Positions 1 to 8,201 of a DNA stretch of 64,000 nucleotides are shown here, piece by piece. Under the pieces are notes generated by a model. The model saw only the letters and a program-made list of their open reading frames with translations. It ran no database searches and was not told the origin of the DNA. The position numbers and the translations under genes were made by a program. The first letter of the stretch is position 1. Each line of letters opens with the position of its first letter. The stretch lies in NCBI RefSeq assembly GCF_000422205.1, contig NZ_ATHV01000044.1, positions 62,001 through 126,000 of the forward strand. Direction: 5' to 3'. The DNA is from Desulfovibrio sp. X2 (lineage in GTDB: Bacteria; Desulfobacterota; Desulfovibrionia; Desulfovibrionales; Desulfovibrionaceae).

Positions 1-438
1 GGCACCAAGAACGGCCTCATGTTCGGCGAGGCCGTCATCCTCTTCCGCAAGGAGCTGGGCGAGGACTTCCGCTACCAGCGCAAGCAGGCCATGCAGCTCT
101 ATTCCAAGATGCGCTTCATCGCCGCCCAGTTCTCCGCCCTGCTCGAGGACGGCCTGTGGCTCGAGAACGCGCGCCACGCCAACGCCATGACCGCGCTCCT
201 GGCCGAGCGCGCCGCGGCCGTGCCCGGCGTGCGCCTGACCAGGCCCGTGCAGACCAACCACGTCTTCGCCACCCTGCCCCGCAAGGCCGCCGAGAAGCTG
301 CAGCAGGACTGGCACTTCTACACCTGGCGCGAGGACCCCTTCGAGGTGCGCTGGATGACCTCCTTCGACACCGAGGAGAAGGACGTCATCGCCTTCACCG
401 ACGCCCTGGCCGAAGCCTGCAAGGACTGCCAGGCCTGA
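1..438 (+). CDS. Low-specificity threonine aldolase, C-terminal part (5' end outside window)
   Basis: PLP-dependent beta-eliminating lyase that splits L-threonine/L-allo-threonine into glycine and acetaldehyde. The reading frame is open from base 1 and begins GTKNGLMFGEA. The Lys in this motif matches the PLP-binding lysine of the LtaE-type family, so roughly the last 145 residues are seen and the N-terminal PLP half lies upstream. The small C-terminal domain (arginine-rich helix, then VRWMTSFDTEE near the end) fits the family. It ends at TGA 436-438, with no gene for about 500 bases afterwards. The gene symbol is withheld because several PLP aldolase subfamilies share these motifs. Confidence 0.8.
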   Translation, partial: GTKNGLMFGEAVILFRKELGEDFRYQRKQAMQLYSKMRFIAAQFSALLEDGLWLENARHANAMTALLAERAAAVPGVRLTRPVQTNHVFATLPRKAAEKLQQDWHFYTWREDPFEVRWMTSFDTEEKDVIAFTDALAEACKDCQA

Positions 439-465
439 TGATCAAGCCGGGGGATGCCTCCGGCG

Positions 466-528
466 GGCAGGGAGGGCTCAGCCCTACGGGGGCTACGCGC
501 CCCCTCCCTGCCCCGTAGGGCTGAGCCC
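466..528. repeat. 18-bp perfect inverted repeat with an alternative internal hairpin
   Basis: Bases 474-491 (GGGCTCAGCCCTACGGGG) are the exact reverse complement of 511-528, with a 19-nt loop. A second, mutually exclusive pairing joins 466-476 (GGCAGGGAGGG) to 502-512. It lies 35 bases after the threonine aldolase stop. No T-run follows, so it is a terminator candidate only if strong hairpins suffice in this GC-rich genome. The rest of the gap, 529-946, shows no gene and no other clear signal. Confidence 0.6.
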
Positions 529-946
529 TTCCCGCGCGAGGCCCTGCCTCGACCCGCTCCGCATGCGGCACGGCTGATGGCCGGACAAGGGCTGCCCGGG
601 CGTGGCAGGCCGCAGCACGGATGTACCCGAAGACTGATTCTCGGGACGTGGCCTTCCACACCCTCCCGCTCACACCTCAGGTATTCTTTCAGGCCTCTTC
701 ACTTTCTCCTTTGCCCTGAGCCTTCAAAGGCGCTCGCTCGCATCGTCACAGGCAAAAGAGATGGCGCGGGCCGTTTCTTCTCCCGCCCGTCCTCTTTTCA
801 TCCAGCGGCACACGACAGGGCGCAGACGACGAGCCTCCACGCCCAGGCGACGCAGGGTTCATCGAGCGGCGTTTCGCGCGCGGAAGGGGTCCAGGCTCAG
901 CCTGGCGCGGGGTGGGTCCAGGGCGGGGGCATCTCGGATTCGGGGG

Positions 947-1960
947 CTAGACGATCTCCGCCCCGGAGAGGACGAGGACGAGGCGCTTGTAGACGTCGAC
1001 GTCGAAGGCGCCGTGCATGTCCTCGCGCATGCGCTTGAGGGCCTCGAAGGGGCGCAGGGCGCGCTGGCCGGGGCGGTTGGTGGTCAGGTTGTCGTAGACG
1101 TTGCACACGGAGACGATGCGCACGGGCAGGGGGATGGCGGAGCCGGGGGTGCCGGTGGGGTAGCCCTTGCCGTCGAAGCGCTCGTGGTGGAAGAGGACGA
1201 CGTTCACGCTCTCCTGGGTGAGGGGGAGCATGGAGCACATGGCCACGCCGTGGATGGGGTGCATGCGCAGCTTGGCCAGCTCGTCCTCGGTCAGGGGCCC
1301 GGCCTCTTCCAGGATGGAGCGGGGCACGCGGGCCTTGCCGATGTCGTGCAGCATGGCGCCCAGGCCCGCGCGCACGCAGTCCTCGTGGGCCAGGCCGTAG
1401 GAGTTGAACATGGCCAGGGCGTACGTATAGACGTGCACGGAGTGGGTGAAGGTCCGGTAGTCGTGCGATATGAGCTTGGCCAGGCTTTTGAGGGATTCCT
1501 CGGAGGAGAGGAAGCGCACGCTTTCCTGCACGAAGGCCATGACGCGGGCGAAGAGCTTCTTGGAGAGGGCTTCGGGCAGGCGGGAGCGGAAGACGTCTTC
1601 CAGGATGGCGGTGGCGGCGCTGTAGAAGGTCTGGGAGCGCTGTTCCAGGGGGATGGCGCTGTTGTCCAGGATGCGGCCCAGGTTGGCTTCCAGGTAGACG
1701 TCGTAGAGGCCGCGCTGCTCGGCCGGGACGAAGACCTTGGTGATGCCGAGGTCGAAGAGGTTGCGCCGCGTGGTGTCGTCGAAGCTGTCCTGCTCGCGGG
1801 TGTAGAGGACGTACTTGCCGCCCTGGTTCAGGTAGACCCTGAATTCCGGGCTGGTGTCCGGGAAGAGCATGAGCGGGGAAACCGCAAAGAAGCTTTTTTC
1901 CTTGCCCGGCTCGATGGTCGCGCCGACCTTTTCGGCCGGGTTGCCGCGATCGTTCTTCAT
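947..1960 (-). CDS. HD-GYP domain protein, probable cyclic-di-GMP phosphodiesterase
   Basis: Likely hydrolyses cyclic di-GMP, a cytosolic signalling role. In the 337-residue product the HD metal pair lies in MLHDIGKARVP (about residues 203-213), and the GYP signature HHERFDGKGYP spans about 258-268, so both motifs are complete. The first ~150 residues match no domain I recognise and may be a sensory or PilZ-like adaptor region. The ATG at 1960 was chosen because it overlaps the stop of the upstream gene by four bases (ATGA), indicating translational coupling to the TrmO/aldolase fusion. In-frame codons further upstream would run into that gene. Substrate is inferred from family only. Confidence 0.85.
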   Translation of the reverse strand: MKNDRGNPAEKVGATIEPGKEKSFFAVSPLMLFPDTSPEFRVYLNQGGKYVLYTREQDSFDDTTRRNLFDLGITKVFVPAEQRGLYDVYLEANLGRILDNSAIPLEQRSQTFYSAATAILEDVFRSRLPEALSKKLFARVMAFVQESVRFLSSEESLKSLAKLISHDYRTFTHSVHVYTYALAMFNSYGLAHEDCVRAGLGAMLHDIGKARVPRSILEEAGPLTEDELAKLRMHPIHGVAMCSMLPLTQESVNVVLFHHERFDGKGYPTGTPGSAIPLPVRIVSVCNVYDNLTTNRPGQRALRPFEALKRMREDMHGAFDVDVYKRLVLVLSGAEIV

Positions 1961-2952
1961 GTCTCGCTGTCGCCTCTGAGCAATCGTATGCGCGCCAGAT
2001 TCTCCACTTCCTCGGAGAGGCACAGCGCCTCCTCCAGGCTTTCAGCCCAGCATATAAGCCCGTGGCGGCGCAGGAGCAAGGCCCGTTTGTTGCGGGCCGT
2101 GCGTCCCACGACCTCGCCGAGCTTCGCGCCTCCCGGCGGCAGGGCCGGGACGGTGGTGAAGCACTCGCGCACCACGGCGGACTCGTAGAGGGTGAGGTCG
2201 AGGAGTTCGCGGGTCTCGGGCAGGCGCTGCTCCAGGGCCAGGAGATGGGGCGGGTGGGTGTGCACGATGGCCCGGGCCTGCGGCTGCTCGCGGTAGATGG
2301 CCAGGTGCGCGGGCAGCTCGGAGGTCGGCCGCTCGCCGGGCCTGGCCGTGCCGGTGGAGTCCACGCGGCAGATCTGCCCGGGCGCGAGGCGGCCCTTGCA
2401 CACGCCGGAGGCCGTGACCAGGAGGCCACCGTCAGGCAGGAGGGCCGAGATGTTGCCCTCGCGGCCGGAGAAGAGGCCCTTTTCCCAGCCCAGGCGGCCG
2501 ACGCGGACGATCTCTTCCTCGAGTGAGGTCACGGGCCGCTCGTCGCCGCGGGTCACGGGCTTGATGTCCAGGACGGGCGTTTCGTCCAGGACCTCGAGGC
2601 CGGAGACGGTGAGGCGCGGGGCCTCGCTCGCGAGGTCCACGCCCAGGATGCGGCAGCGGTGCATGCCGATGGGCGTGGGACGGTCCGGGGAGCGGGTGGC
2701 GAAGACGCCTGTCAGCGGGTTCTTCGGGTCGCCGCGCGGATGCACGGCCTGGCAGGAGGTGTCGGCGCGGTCGAGCCAGGTCAGCAGCCAGACCTCCATG
2801 CCCGGCGCGAGGTCGGCAGCGGCCCGGGCGAAGGCGGGGTCCACGACGATCTCGGCGTCGGCCGCGTTCTCCGTGGCCTGCTTGGGGCAGTCCTTGCGGT
2901 CGGAGTAGGGGGTGCGGGCCACGGCCACGGGGGAAAACACCGCCTCGCGCAT
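1957..2952 (-). CDS. TrmO-like (TsaA/UPF0066) domain fused to a class II aldolase
   Basis: 331 residues with two recognisable halves. Residues ~1-135 look like the TsaA/TrmO beta-barrel, which in other bacteria N6-methylates t6A37 of tRNA using SAM; the signature is TRSPDRPTPIGMHRC (about 85-100). Residues ~140-331 are a class II aldolase/adducin domain of the fuculose-1-phosphate aldolase type: SGREGNIS, the TSELPAH stretch, zinc-type HTHPPH and a late RRHGL. The start ATG 2952 has AGGAGG five bases upstream. It sits 22 bases after thiL and overlaps the HD-GYP gene. The pairing of a tRNA-modification fold with a sugar/aldehyde aldolase is unusual; whether both halves are active is unknown. 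Confidence 0.8.
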   Translation of the reverse strand: MREAVFSPVAVARTPYSDRKDCPKQATENAADAEIVVDPAFARAAADLAPGMEVWLLTWLDRADTSCQAVHPRGDPKNPLTGVFATRSPDRPTPIGMHRCRILGVDLASEAPRLTVSGLEVLDETPVLDIKPVTRGDERPVTSLEEEIVRVGRLGWEKGLFSGREGNISALLPDGGLLVTASGVCKGRLAPGQICRVDSTGTARPGERPTSELPAHLAIYREQPQARAIVHTHPPHLLALEQRLPETRELLDLTLYESAVVRECFTTVPALPPGGAKLGEVVGRTARNKRALLLRRHGLICWAESLEEALCLSEEVENLARIRLLRGDSET

Positions 2953-2974
2953 TGCGTCCTCCTGGAATCTGTTC

Positions 2975-3940
2975 TCAGTCTTTCTGGAAATGGTCGAAGC
3001 CGCGTCCGAGCGGCGCGCCGTGGAGCGTGAGCCCGGGCTCGGGCGTGACCGTGCCGATGGGCACGAGCTCCGGCACCCGGTCCCTGGCCTCGGCCAGGCG
3101 GTCGGGCGGCAGGGCGCCGAGCAGGGCGTAGTCCTCGCCGCCGAGGGCGGCGAACAGGGCGGGGTCCTGGCCGTGGGCCCCGGCCGCGATGCGGACCTCC
3201 TCGTGGAGCACGGCAGGGTCGAGGTCGAGCGCGGCGCCGAGCCGCGGCCCCACGAAGCGGGGCACGTCCTGGGCCAGGCCGTCCGAGACGTCCATGAGGC
3301 CGCGCACGAAGGGCAGACGGGAGAGGGTGTTCGAGGCCTTGGGGGAGAGGCAGGGGCAGAGGTGGCAGGCCACGGCGTGGGGGAAGTCCGCCTGGGCGTG
3401 GCGGCCTTTTTCCTCGAGCGCCAGGAGCCCGGCGCGGGCGAGGCCCAGGTGGCCGACCGCGAAGAGCGTGTCCCCGGCCTCGGCCATGCCCCGGCGCTTG
3501 AACTCGCCGCCGGGCCAGGGCTCGCCCCAGACGGTGACGGCCAGGCCGATGCGCTCGTCCAGCGAGAGGTCGCCGCCCGCCAGGGGCAGGTCGTACTCGC
3601 GGGCCAGGCCGCTCATGGCCAGGAACATGCGGCTCCACCACTCGCGCTCCACGTCCGGCGGGGCCATGAGGTTCAGGGCGAAGCCGAGCGGCCGCGCGCC
3701 CATGCCGAGGATGTCCGAGACGTTCACGGCCAGGGCCTTGCGGCCCACGTCCTCGGGCGCGAAGTAGGCGCGGCGGAAGTGGCGGTCCTCCAGGAACAGG
3801 TCCGTGGTCAGGCAGACGCGCGGCGGACATTTGAGCAGCGCGCAGTCGTCGCCCCGTCCGAGCTCGAGGTTCGGGTGGGCGTTCGGAAAGTGTTCGGCGA
3901 TCAGGTCCAGGAAGGCCTGTTCCGAGCTGAGCCTGCTCAC
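2975..3940 (-). CDS. thiL: Thiamine-monophosphate kinase
   Basis: Phosphorylates thiamine monophosphate to thiamine pyrophosphate in the cytosol, the last step of the cofactor pathway. The 321-residue product has AIR-synthase/PurM-like ThiL motifs in order: GRGDDCALL near residue 30, NVSDILGMGARP near 75, AGGDLS near 125, MDVSDGLAQD near 215 and GGEDYALL near 265. The start is GTG at 3940, which overlaps the stop of the helicase gene (GTGA). Length is normal for ThiL. No other thiamine genes are nearby, so the link with helicase, TrmO-aldolase and HD-GYP genes looks like operon packing rather than a pathway. Confidence 0.9.
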   Translation of the reverse strand: MSRLSSEQAFLDLIAEHFPNAHPNLELGRGDDCALLKCPPRVCLTTDLFLEDRHFRRAYFAPEDVGRKALAVNVSDILGMGARPLGFALNLMAPPDVEREWWSRMFLAMSGLAREYDLPLAGGDLSLDERIGLAVTVWGEPWPGGEFKRRGMAEAGDTLFAVGHLGLARAGLLALEEKGRHAQADFPHAVACHLCPCLSPKASNTLSRLPFVRGLMDVSDGLAQDVPRFVGPRLGAALDLDPAVLHEEVRIAAGAHGQDPALFAALGGEDYALLGALPPDRLAEARDRVPELVPIGTVTPEPGLTLHGAPLGRGFDHFQKD

Positions 3941-6096
3941 GCCTCCTCCATCTCCAGGTACTGGCCCACGATGACCTTGAGCCCGAACTGCTGGAAGTTG
4001 ACGCGGTACTTGTCCGGCGGAATGTGCTCGATGATCTTGCCCCGGCCGTAGATCTTGTGGGTGCAGAAGCCGAAGGCCTTGGGCGGCGGGGTGGTGCCGT
4101 TGCCGTTGCCTCCGAAGGACGGTGCGCCGTTCCGGGCCACGGTGCGGGGCGCGTCCGCAGGAGTTGGGGCCGCGCCGTGGCGCACGGGCGAGATGCGGCC
4201 GCCGAAGCCCTCGCGCATGTCCGTGTAGGTCTCGGCGGGCAGCTCCAGGATGAAGGGCGAGGGCCGCATGGGCTCGTGGCGCTCGAGGTGGCGGATGTAG
4301 ATGGTCTCGGGCACGAAGAGGACGAGCCGGTCCTTGGCCCGGGTGCAGGCCACGTACATCAGGCGCCGCTCCTCCTCCAGGTCCTCGGGCCTGCCCATGG
4401 CGCGGCGCGAGGGGAAGCGGTCCTCGACCAGGTCGATGACCATCACGGCCTTCCATTCGAGCCCCTTGGCCGAGTGGATGGTGGAGAGCACCAGGGTGTC
4501 CTCGCGCGCCTCGCGCTCGTCCTCGCCCGGGTTCTCGAGCGAGATGTCGGCCAGAAAGCCCTCCATGTCGCGGTAGGGCGCGCTGAGGCCCGCCAGTTCG
4601 TCCAGCCCCTGCTGGCGGCGCGGGTAGTCGTCCGGGTAGTTCTCGACCATGATCGGCACGTAGAACTCCATGACCCGGGTGAGGGCGCGCTCCGGGGAAG
4701 GCCGGTCGGCGCGCAGGGAGTCCGCGAGGTTCAGGATGTCCGCCAGCAGCGGCTTCTTGCGCTTGTGCTTCTCGAGGGTCGCCACGTCGCCGGTGATGGC
4801 CGCCTGGGCGATGGAGAGGGCGGTCTTGGCGCCCACGCCCTTGACCAGCTCGAGCACGCGGCGCCAGGCCGCGAGGTCCGAGGGGTTCACGGCCAGGCGC
4901 AGGAAGGCCAGCACGTCCTTCACGTGCGCGGCCTCGGTGAAGCGGATGCCGCCGTACTTGGCGAAGGGCAGGCCGAGCTTGTTCAGCTCGAGCTCCACGG
5001 GATAGGACTGGTAGCCCGCGCGAAACAGCACGGCGATCTCGTGCAGGGCGTAGTCGCGCCGGAGCTCGGCCAGCTTCTCCATGACCGCGCGCGCCTGCGA
5101 GGCGTCGGAGAGGGTGCGCACGATCTCGGGCCTTGCGCCCTCGGTGCGCGCGGTGAAGAGGTGCTTCTCGTACTTCTCGCGGGCATTGGCGAGGATGGCG
5201 TTGGTCAGGTCCAGGATGGGCTGGGTGGAGCGATAGTTCTGCTCCAGGCGCACGATCTCGGCCCCGGGGAAGGTCTTGGGGAAGTCCAGGATGTTGGCCA
5301 CGTTGGCGCCGCGGAAGGCGTAGATGGACTGGGCGTCGTCGCCCACGGCGCAGACGCTTCGCTCCTCGCCCGCGAGCAGCTTCACGAGGCGCGCCTGGAC
5401 CAGGTTGGTGTCCTGGTACTCGTCCACCATGACGTGGCGGTAGCGGGCGTTCACCGAGACGCGCACGTGCTCCTCGGAGACGAGCAGCTTCTCCAGCTCG
5501 AAGAGCAGGTCGTCGTAGTCGAGCATGCCGTGGCGTCGCTTGATGGCCTGGTACTCGTCGCCGATCCTGGCCAGGTCCTCGGCATAGGCCGTGAGGTGGA
5601 AGTACTCGGCCGTCACCACCTGCTCGATGGTCAGCTCCTTGTTGCGCGCCTTGGAGATGAGCTCGAGGCAGGTCTCGCGCTTGGGAAAGGCCTTGTCGCC
5701 CTTGCCGAGCGCCAGGCGCTCGCGCGCCTCCTTGGCCAGGGCAGCGGCGTCGGCCCTGTCCATGATGGTGAAGCCGTTCTCGAAGCCCGCGAAGTTGGCG
5801 TAGCGCCGGAGCTGCGCGAAGGCGAAGGAGTGGAACGTGCCGCCCGCGGCCTGGGAGAGCCCCATGCCGAGCAGGTAGCCCGCGCGCGCCAGCATCTCCT
5901 GGGAGGCCTTGCGGGTGAAGGTGAGCAGCAGGATGTGGTCGGGCAGGGTGCCCTGCTCCACCAGCCGCGCCAGGCGGTAGACGATGGTCCGGGTCTTGCC
6001 GGAGCCCGCGCCCGCGATGACCAGGAGCGGGCCGCCCCCGTGCATCACGGCCCGGTACTGGGCCTCGTTCAGGTCGTTTTGGTAGTCTATGGACAT
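3937..6096 (-). CDS. UvrD/Rep/PcrA-family ATP-dependent DNA helicase
   Basis: Superfamily 1A 3'-5' DNA helicase, expected in DNA repair or replication restart. The 719-residue protein starts with a Q-motif-like LNEAQYRAV and Walker A AGAGSGKT (about residues 28-35). Walker B is DEYQDTN near 230, followed by GDDAQSIYAFRGA, the QNYRST motif, HSAKGLEWKAV and the final YVACTRAKDRL near 610. After residue ~650 comes a linker and a short C-terminal module (HKIYGRGKIIEH...), similar in position to the PcrA/UvrD tail that contacts RNA polymerase. It heads the helicase-thiL-TrmO/aldolase-HD-GYP run. UvrD versus PcrA versus Rep cannot be decided by eye. Confidence 0.93.
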   Translation of the reverse strand: MSIDYQNDLNEAQYRAVMHGGGPLLVIAGAGSGKTRTIVYRLARLVEQGTLPDHILLLTFTRKASQEMLARAGYLLGMGLSQAAGGTFHSFAFAQLRRYANFAGFENGFTIMDRADAAALAKEARERLALGKGDKAFPKRETCLELISKARNKELTIEQVVTAEYFHLTAYAEDLARIGDEYQAIKRRHGMLDYDDLLFELEKLLVSEEHVRVSVNARYRHVMVDEYQDTNLVQARLVKLLAGEERSVCAVGDDAQSIYAFRGANVANILDFPKTFPGAEIVRLEQNYRSTQPILDLTNAILANAREKYEKHLFTARTEGARPEIVRTLSDASQARAVMEKLAELRRDYALHEIAVLFRAGYQSYPVELELNKLGLPFAKYGGIRFTEAAHVKDVLAFLRLAVNPSDLAAWRRVLELVKGVGAKTALSIAQAAITGDVATLEKHKRKKPLLADILNLADSLRADRPSPERALTRVMEFYVPIMVENYPDDYPRRQQGLDELAGLSAPYRDMEGFLADISLENPGEDEREAREDTLVLSTIHSAKGLEWKAVMVIDLVEDRFPSRRAMGRPEDLEEERRLMYVACTRAKDRLVLFVPETIYIRHLERHEPMRPSPFILELPAETYTDMREGFGGRISPVRHGAAPTPADAPRTVARNGAPSFGGNGNGTTPPPKAFGFCTHKIYGRGKIIEHIPPDKYRVNFQQFGLKVIVGQYLEMEEA

Positions 6097-6172
6097 GGGA
6101 GAAGCATCATTGATGCCGGGCGGGCCGCTGTCAAGCCCGGCCGGGTCGGCGTTGAGGAAGAAACGACGGGCC

Positions 6173-7498
6173 TCAGTCCGTCCGCCCCCGCTCCGGGGGC
6201 AGGAGGGCCTCGGCGATCACTCGGCCCGCGTCGCGCATGCGGGCGGGCCGCGAGCCCTCGGAATCCCACCACAGGGCGCCGCGCGCCGTGTGGCAGCCGG
6301 TGCGGCCGTGCAGGCCGAAGACCTCGCGGCCGTCCCACTTGGCGGTCAGGGAGAAGCCCTCGGCCGCGAGGCAGACGAGGTCCGGGACCTCGGCGGCGTG
6401 CGGCGTGCCCGCGGCCTCGGGATAGAGCTCGGGGCCGAGGAAGACCTCCTCCATGACCGGCCGTCCCTCGAAGGTGAGGGAGAGGAGCGCGGCGCGGATC
6501 TCGGCCGCGAGGGGGGCAGTCTGGCCGGGCGCGACCTCGCCCCGGGCGAAGCGGCCGTGCGTGTGGATGAATATCCGGCCCGGGTCCAGGGCCAGGGCGC
6601 GCGTGGGGGGGGCGACGCGCGCGGCGTCCAGCTCGTGGCGGGCCGGGCCCGCGAGGCGCAAAAGCCCCTGGCGCACGAGCCAGGAGTTGAGGTCCACTTC
6701 GCTTGCGAGCGGCGCGAAGCCGTGGTCGGCCATGACCAGGAGGCGCTTTTGCCCGGGCAGGGCGTCGTAGCGGGCAAGGAAGTCGCCCAGCAGGCCGTCC
6801 CAGGCCCGCAGCCAGGCCAGGCAGTCGGCGTGCAGGGGCCGCGCGGGATCGAGCAGGCTGTGCAGCTGGAAATGGAAGAGGCGGTCCGTCTCGGTCAGGA
6901 CCAGGGCGAAGGCGTCCCAGGCCAGGTCCGGCCAGAGGAGGTCCAGCGCCGTGCGGCGGCAGGCGAGGGATTCGTGCAGGCCGCGCAGGAGCGCGTCCGG
7001 GTCCTCCTTGCCGCGGGCCGTGTCCGGCTCGATGCGGTAGCCTTTGCCCGCCAGGATGCGCGCCAGCATGGGCGGGTGGCAGGCGCGGGCAAGCTCCGGG
7101 GCCGCGAACCCGGCCACCAGCCAGCCGGGAAAGGGCCGCGCCGGATGGGCGTGGGGCCAGTTGACCACCTTGCAGGTCAGGCCGAGCTCGCCGTAGCGCT
7201 CCCAGAAGCGGGGCGCGGCCACGGACGCGGCGTCGGTCAGGGCGATCTCGTAGCGCGCGGGGTCCAGGCGGGTGAAGCCGAACACGCCGTGGCCGCCCGG
7301 CCCCTGGCCCGTGGCCAGGGAGGTCCAGTTGACCGGCGAGAGCTCGGGCAGCTCGGCCGTCGTTTCGTGGGCGCGGGCATCCTCGAGCAGGCGCGAGAGC
7401 GCGGGCAGGTCGGTCAGGCCGCAGAGCGCGCGGCCCAGATCGAGGGAGAGCCCGTCCAGGCCGAGCACGGCCAGGCGGGGGCGTGCGGAGAGGGTCAT
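6173..7498 (-). CDS. Alkaline-phosphatase-fold phosphodiesterase/nucleotide pyrophosphatase family protein
   Basis: 441 residues of the type I phosphodiesterase/nucleotide pyrophosphatase branch of the alkaline phosphatase superfamily. The metal-binding start is LAVLGLDGL (Asp near residue 14). The nucleophile region NWTSLATGQGPGGHGVFGF is near residue 60, and the second metal site MADHGFAPL near 255. No signal peptide or membrane segment is evident, so it is probably cytosolic. The natural substrate (nucleotide, phospholipid head group or sugar phosphate) is unknown. It lies 12 bases before the next gene on the same strand (upstream gene start 8068, stop 7511), suggesting co-transcription. 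Confidence 0.85.
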   Translation of the reverse strand: MTLSARPRLAVLGLDGLSLDLGRALCGLTDLPALSRLLEDARAHETTAELPELSPVNWTSLATGQGPGGHGVFGFTRLDPARYEIALTDAASVAAPRFWERYGELGLTCKVVNWPHAHPARPFPGWLVAGFAAPELARACHPPMLARILAGKGYRIEPDTARGKEDPDALLRGLHESLACRRTALDLLWPDLAWDAFALVLTETDRLFHFQLHSLLDPARPLHADCLAWLRAWDGLLGDFLARYDALPGQKRLLVMADHGFAPLASEVDLNSWLVRQGLLRLAGPARHELDAARVAPPTRALALDPGRIFIHTHGRFARGEVAPGQTAPLAAEIRAALLSLTFEGRPVMEEVFLGPELYPEAAGTPHAAEVPDLVCLAAEGFSLTAKWDGREVFGLHGRTGCHTARGALWWDSEGSRPARMRDAGRVIAEALLPPERGRTD

Positions 7499-7510
7499 TT
7501 CAGCGGCGGC

Positions 7511-8068
7511 TCACAGGGCGATGCCCAGGCGGCGCAGCAGGCGCATGGCCTGCTCGGTGAGGATGTAGCCCTTGCCGTGGCGCACGGCCTTGCCCTTGAG
7601 CCTGATGTAGAGGATGTAGCCGAGCTCGTAGAGGAGCTTGATGTCGCGCTTGTCGTACTCCTCGACCTCGTGCTTGGGCGTGATGCCGCCGAACTTCTTG
7701 ATGCGGCCGAAGTGGTAGAGGTCGGCCAGGATGTCGATCTGCCCGCGGGTCAGGCAGCCGTCCTCGTCCTCGGTGGGCAGCTCCTCGGGCGGCTTCTCGT
7801 CCAGCTCCACGCCCAGGGAGGAGAGGTCGCGGCGGGCCTCGTCGGTCAGGCGGTAGCCGGTCATGTGCGCGCCGCAGGTGGCGATGACCGTGCCGACCTC
7901 GATGAGGTTGTTCTCCTCCAGGAACTCGAGCACGCCCGCGTCGTAGAGCAGGGAGTGCTTTTCCGGGAGCATGCCGTGGTAGCGCCCGATCCTGGAGAAC
8001 CTGTTGATGTCCTTCAGGGCCTGGATGTGCTTCTGGGTCAGGAGCCCGGGTTGCGTCTGGATGTCCAT
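7511..8068 (-). CDS. Conserved-looking protein of unknown function, possible winged-helix fold
   Basis: 185 residues; I do not recognise the family. It is hydrophilic with no signal peptide or membrane segment. Two similar segments can be seen: an N-terminal one (LLYDAGVLEFLEENNLIEVG near residue 45, then MTGYRLTDEARRDL) and a C-terminal one (DIKLLYELGYILY, then GKGYILTEQAMRLLRRLG). Each reads as helix-helix-wing ending in a 'Y-x-LT-x-x-(A/M)-R' phrase, like a duplicated winged-helix module. The start ATG 8068 was chosen over an upstream in-frame codon because homology-like sequence begins here. It is followed 12 bases later by the phosphodiesterase gene. Confidence 0.6.
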   Translation of the reverse strand: MDIQTQPGLLTQKHIQALKDINRFSRIGRYHGMLPEKHSLLYDAGVLEFLEENNLIEVGTVIATCGAHMTGYRLTDEARRDLSSLGVELDEKPPEELPTEDEDGCLTRGQIDILADLYHFGRIKKFGGITPKHEVEEYDKRDIKLLYELGYILYIRLKGKAVRHGKGYILTEQAMRLLRRLGIAL

Positions 8069-8201
8069 TGCCTCGCCTCGCGACTGGAATGCCCATGTTA
8101 TGGTCATCGGGCGCCGGGGCGTCAAGCCTCGCTGTGCGCACGACCTTTCGGGCGCGAAATGTCCGCCGGATCTTTCCCCGGGCCTGCCGCGGACCCGCGC
8201 C

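Noticed and set aside
454-1038. Plus-strand frame across the gap after the threonine aldolase
   Set aside because: Arg/Pro-rich, no ribosome site, crosses the inverted repeat and runs antisense into the HD-GYP gene.
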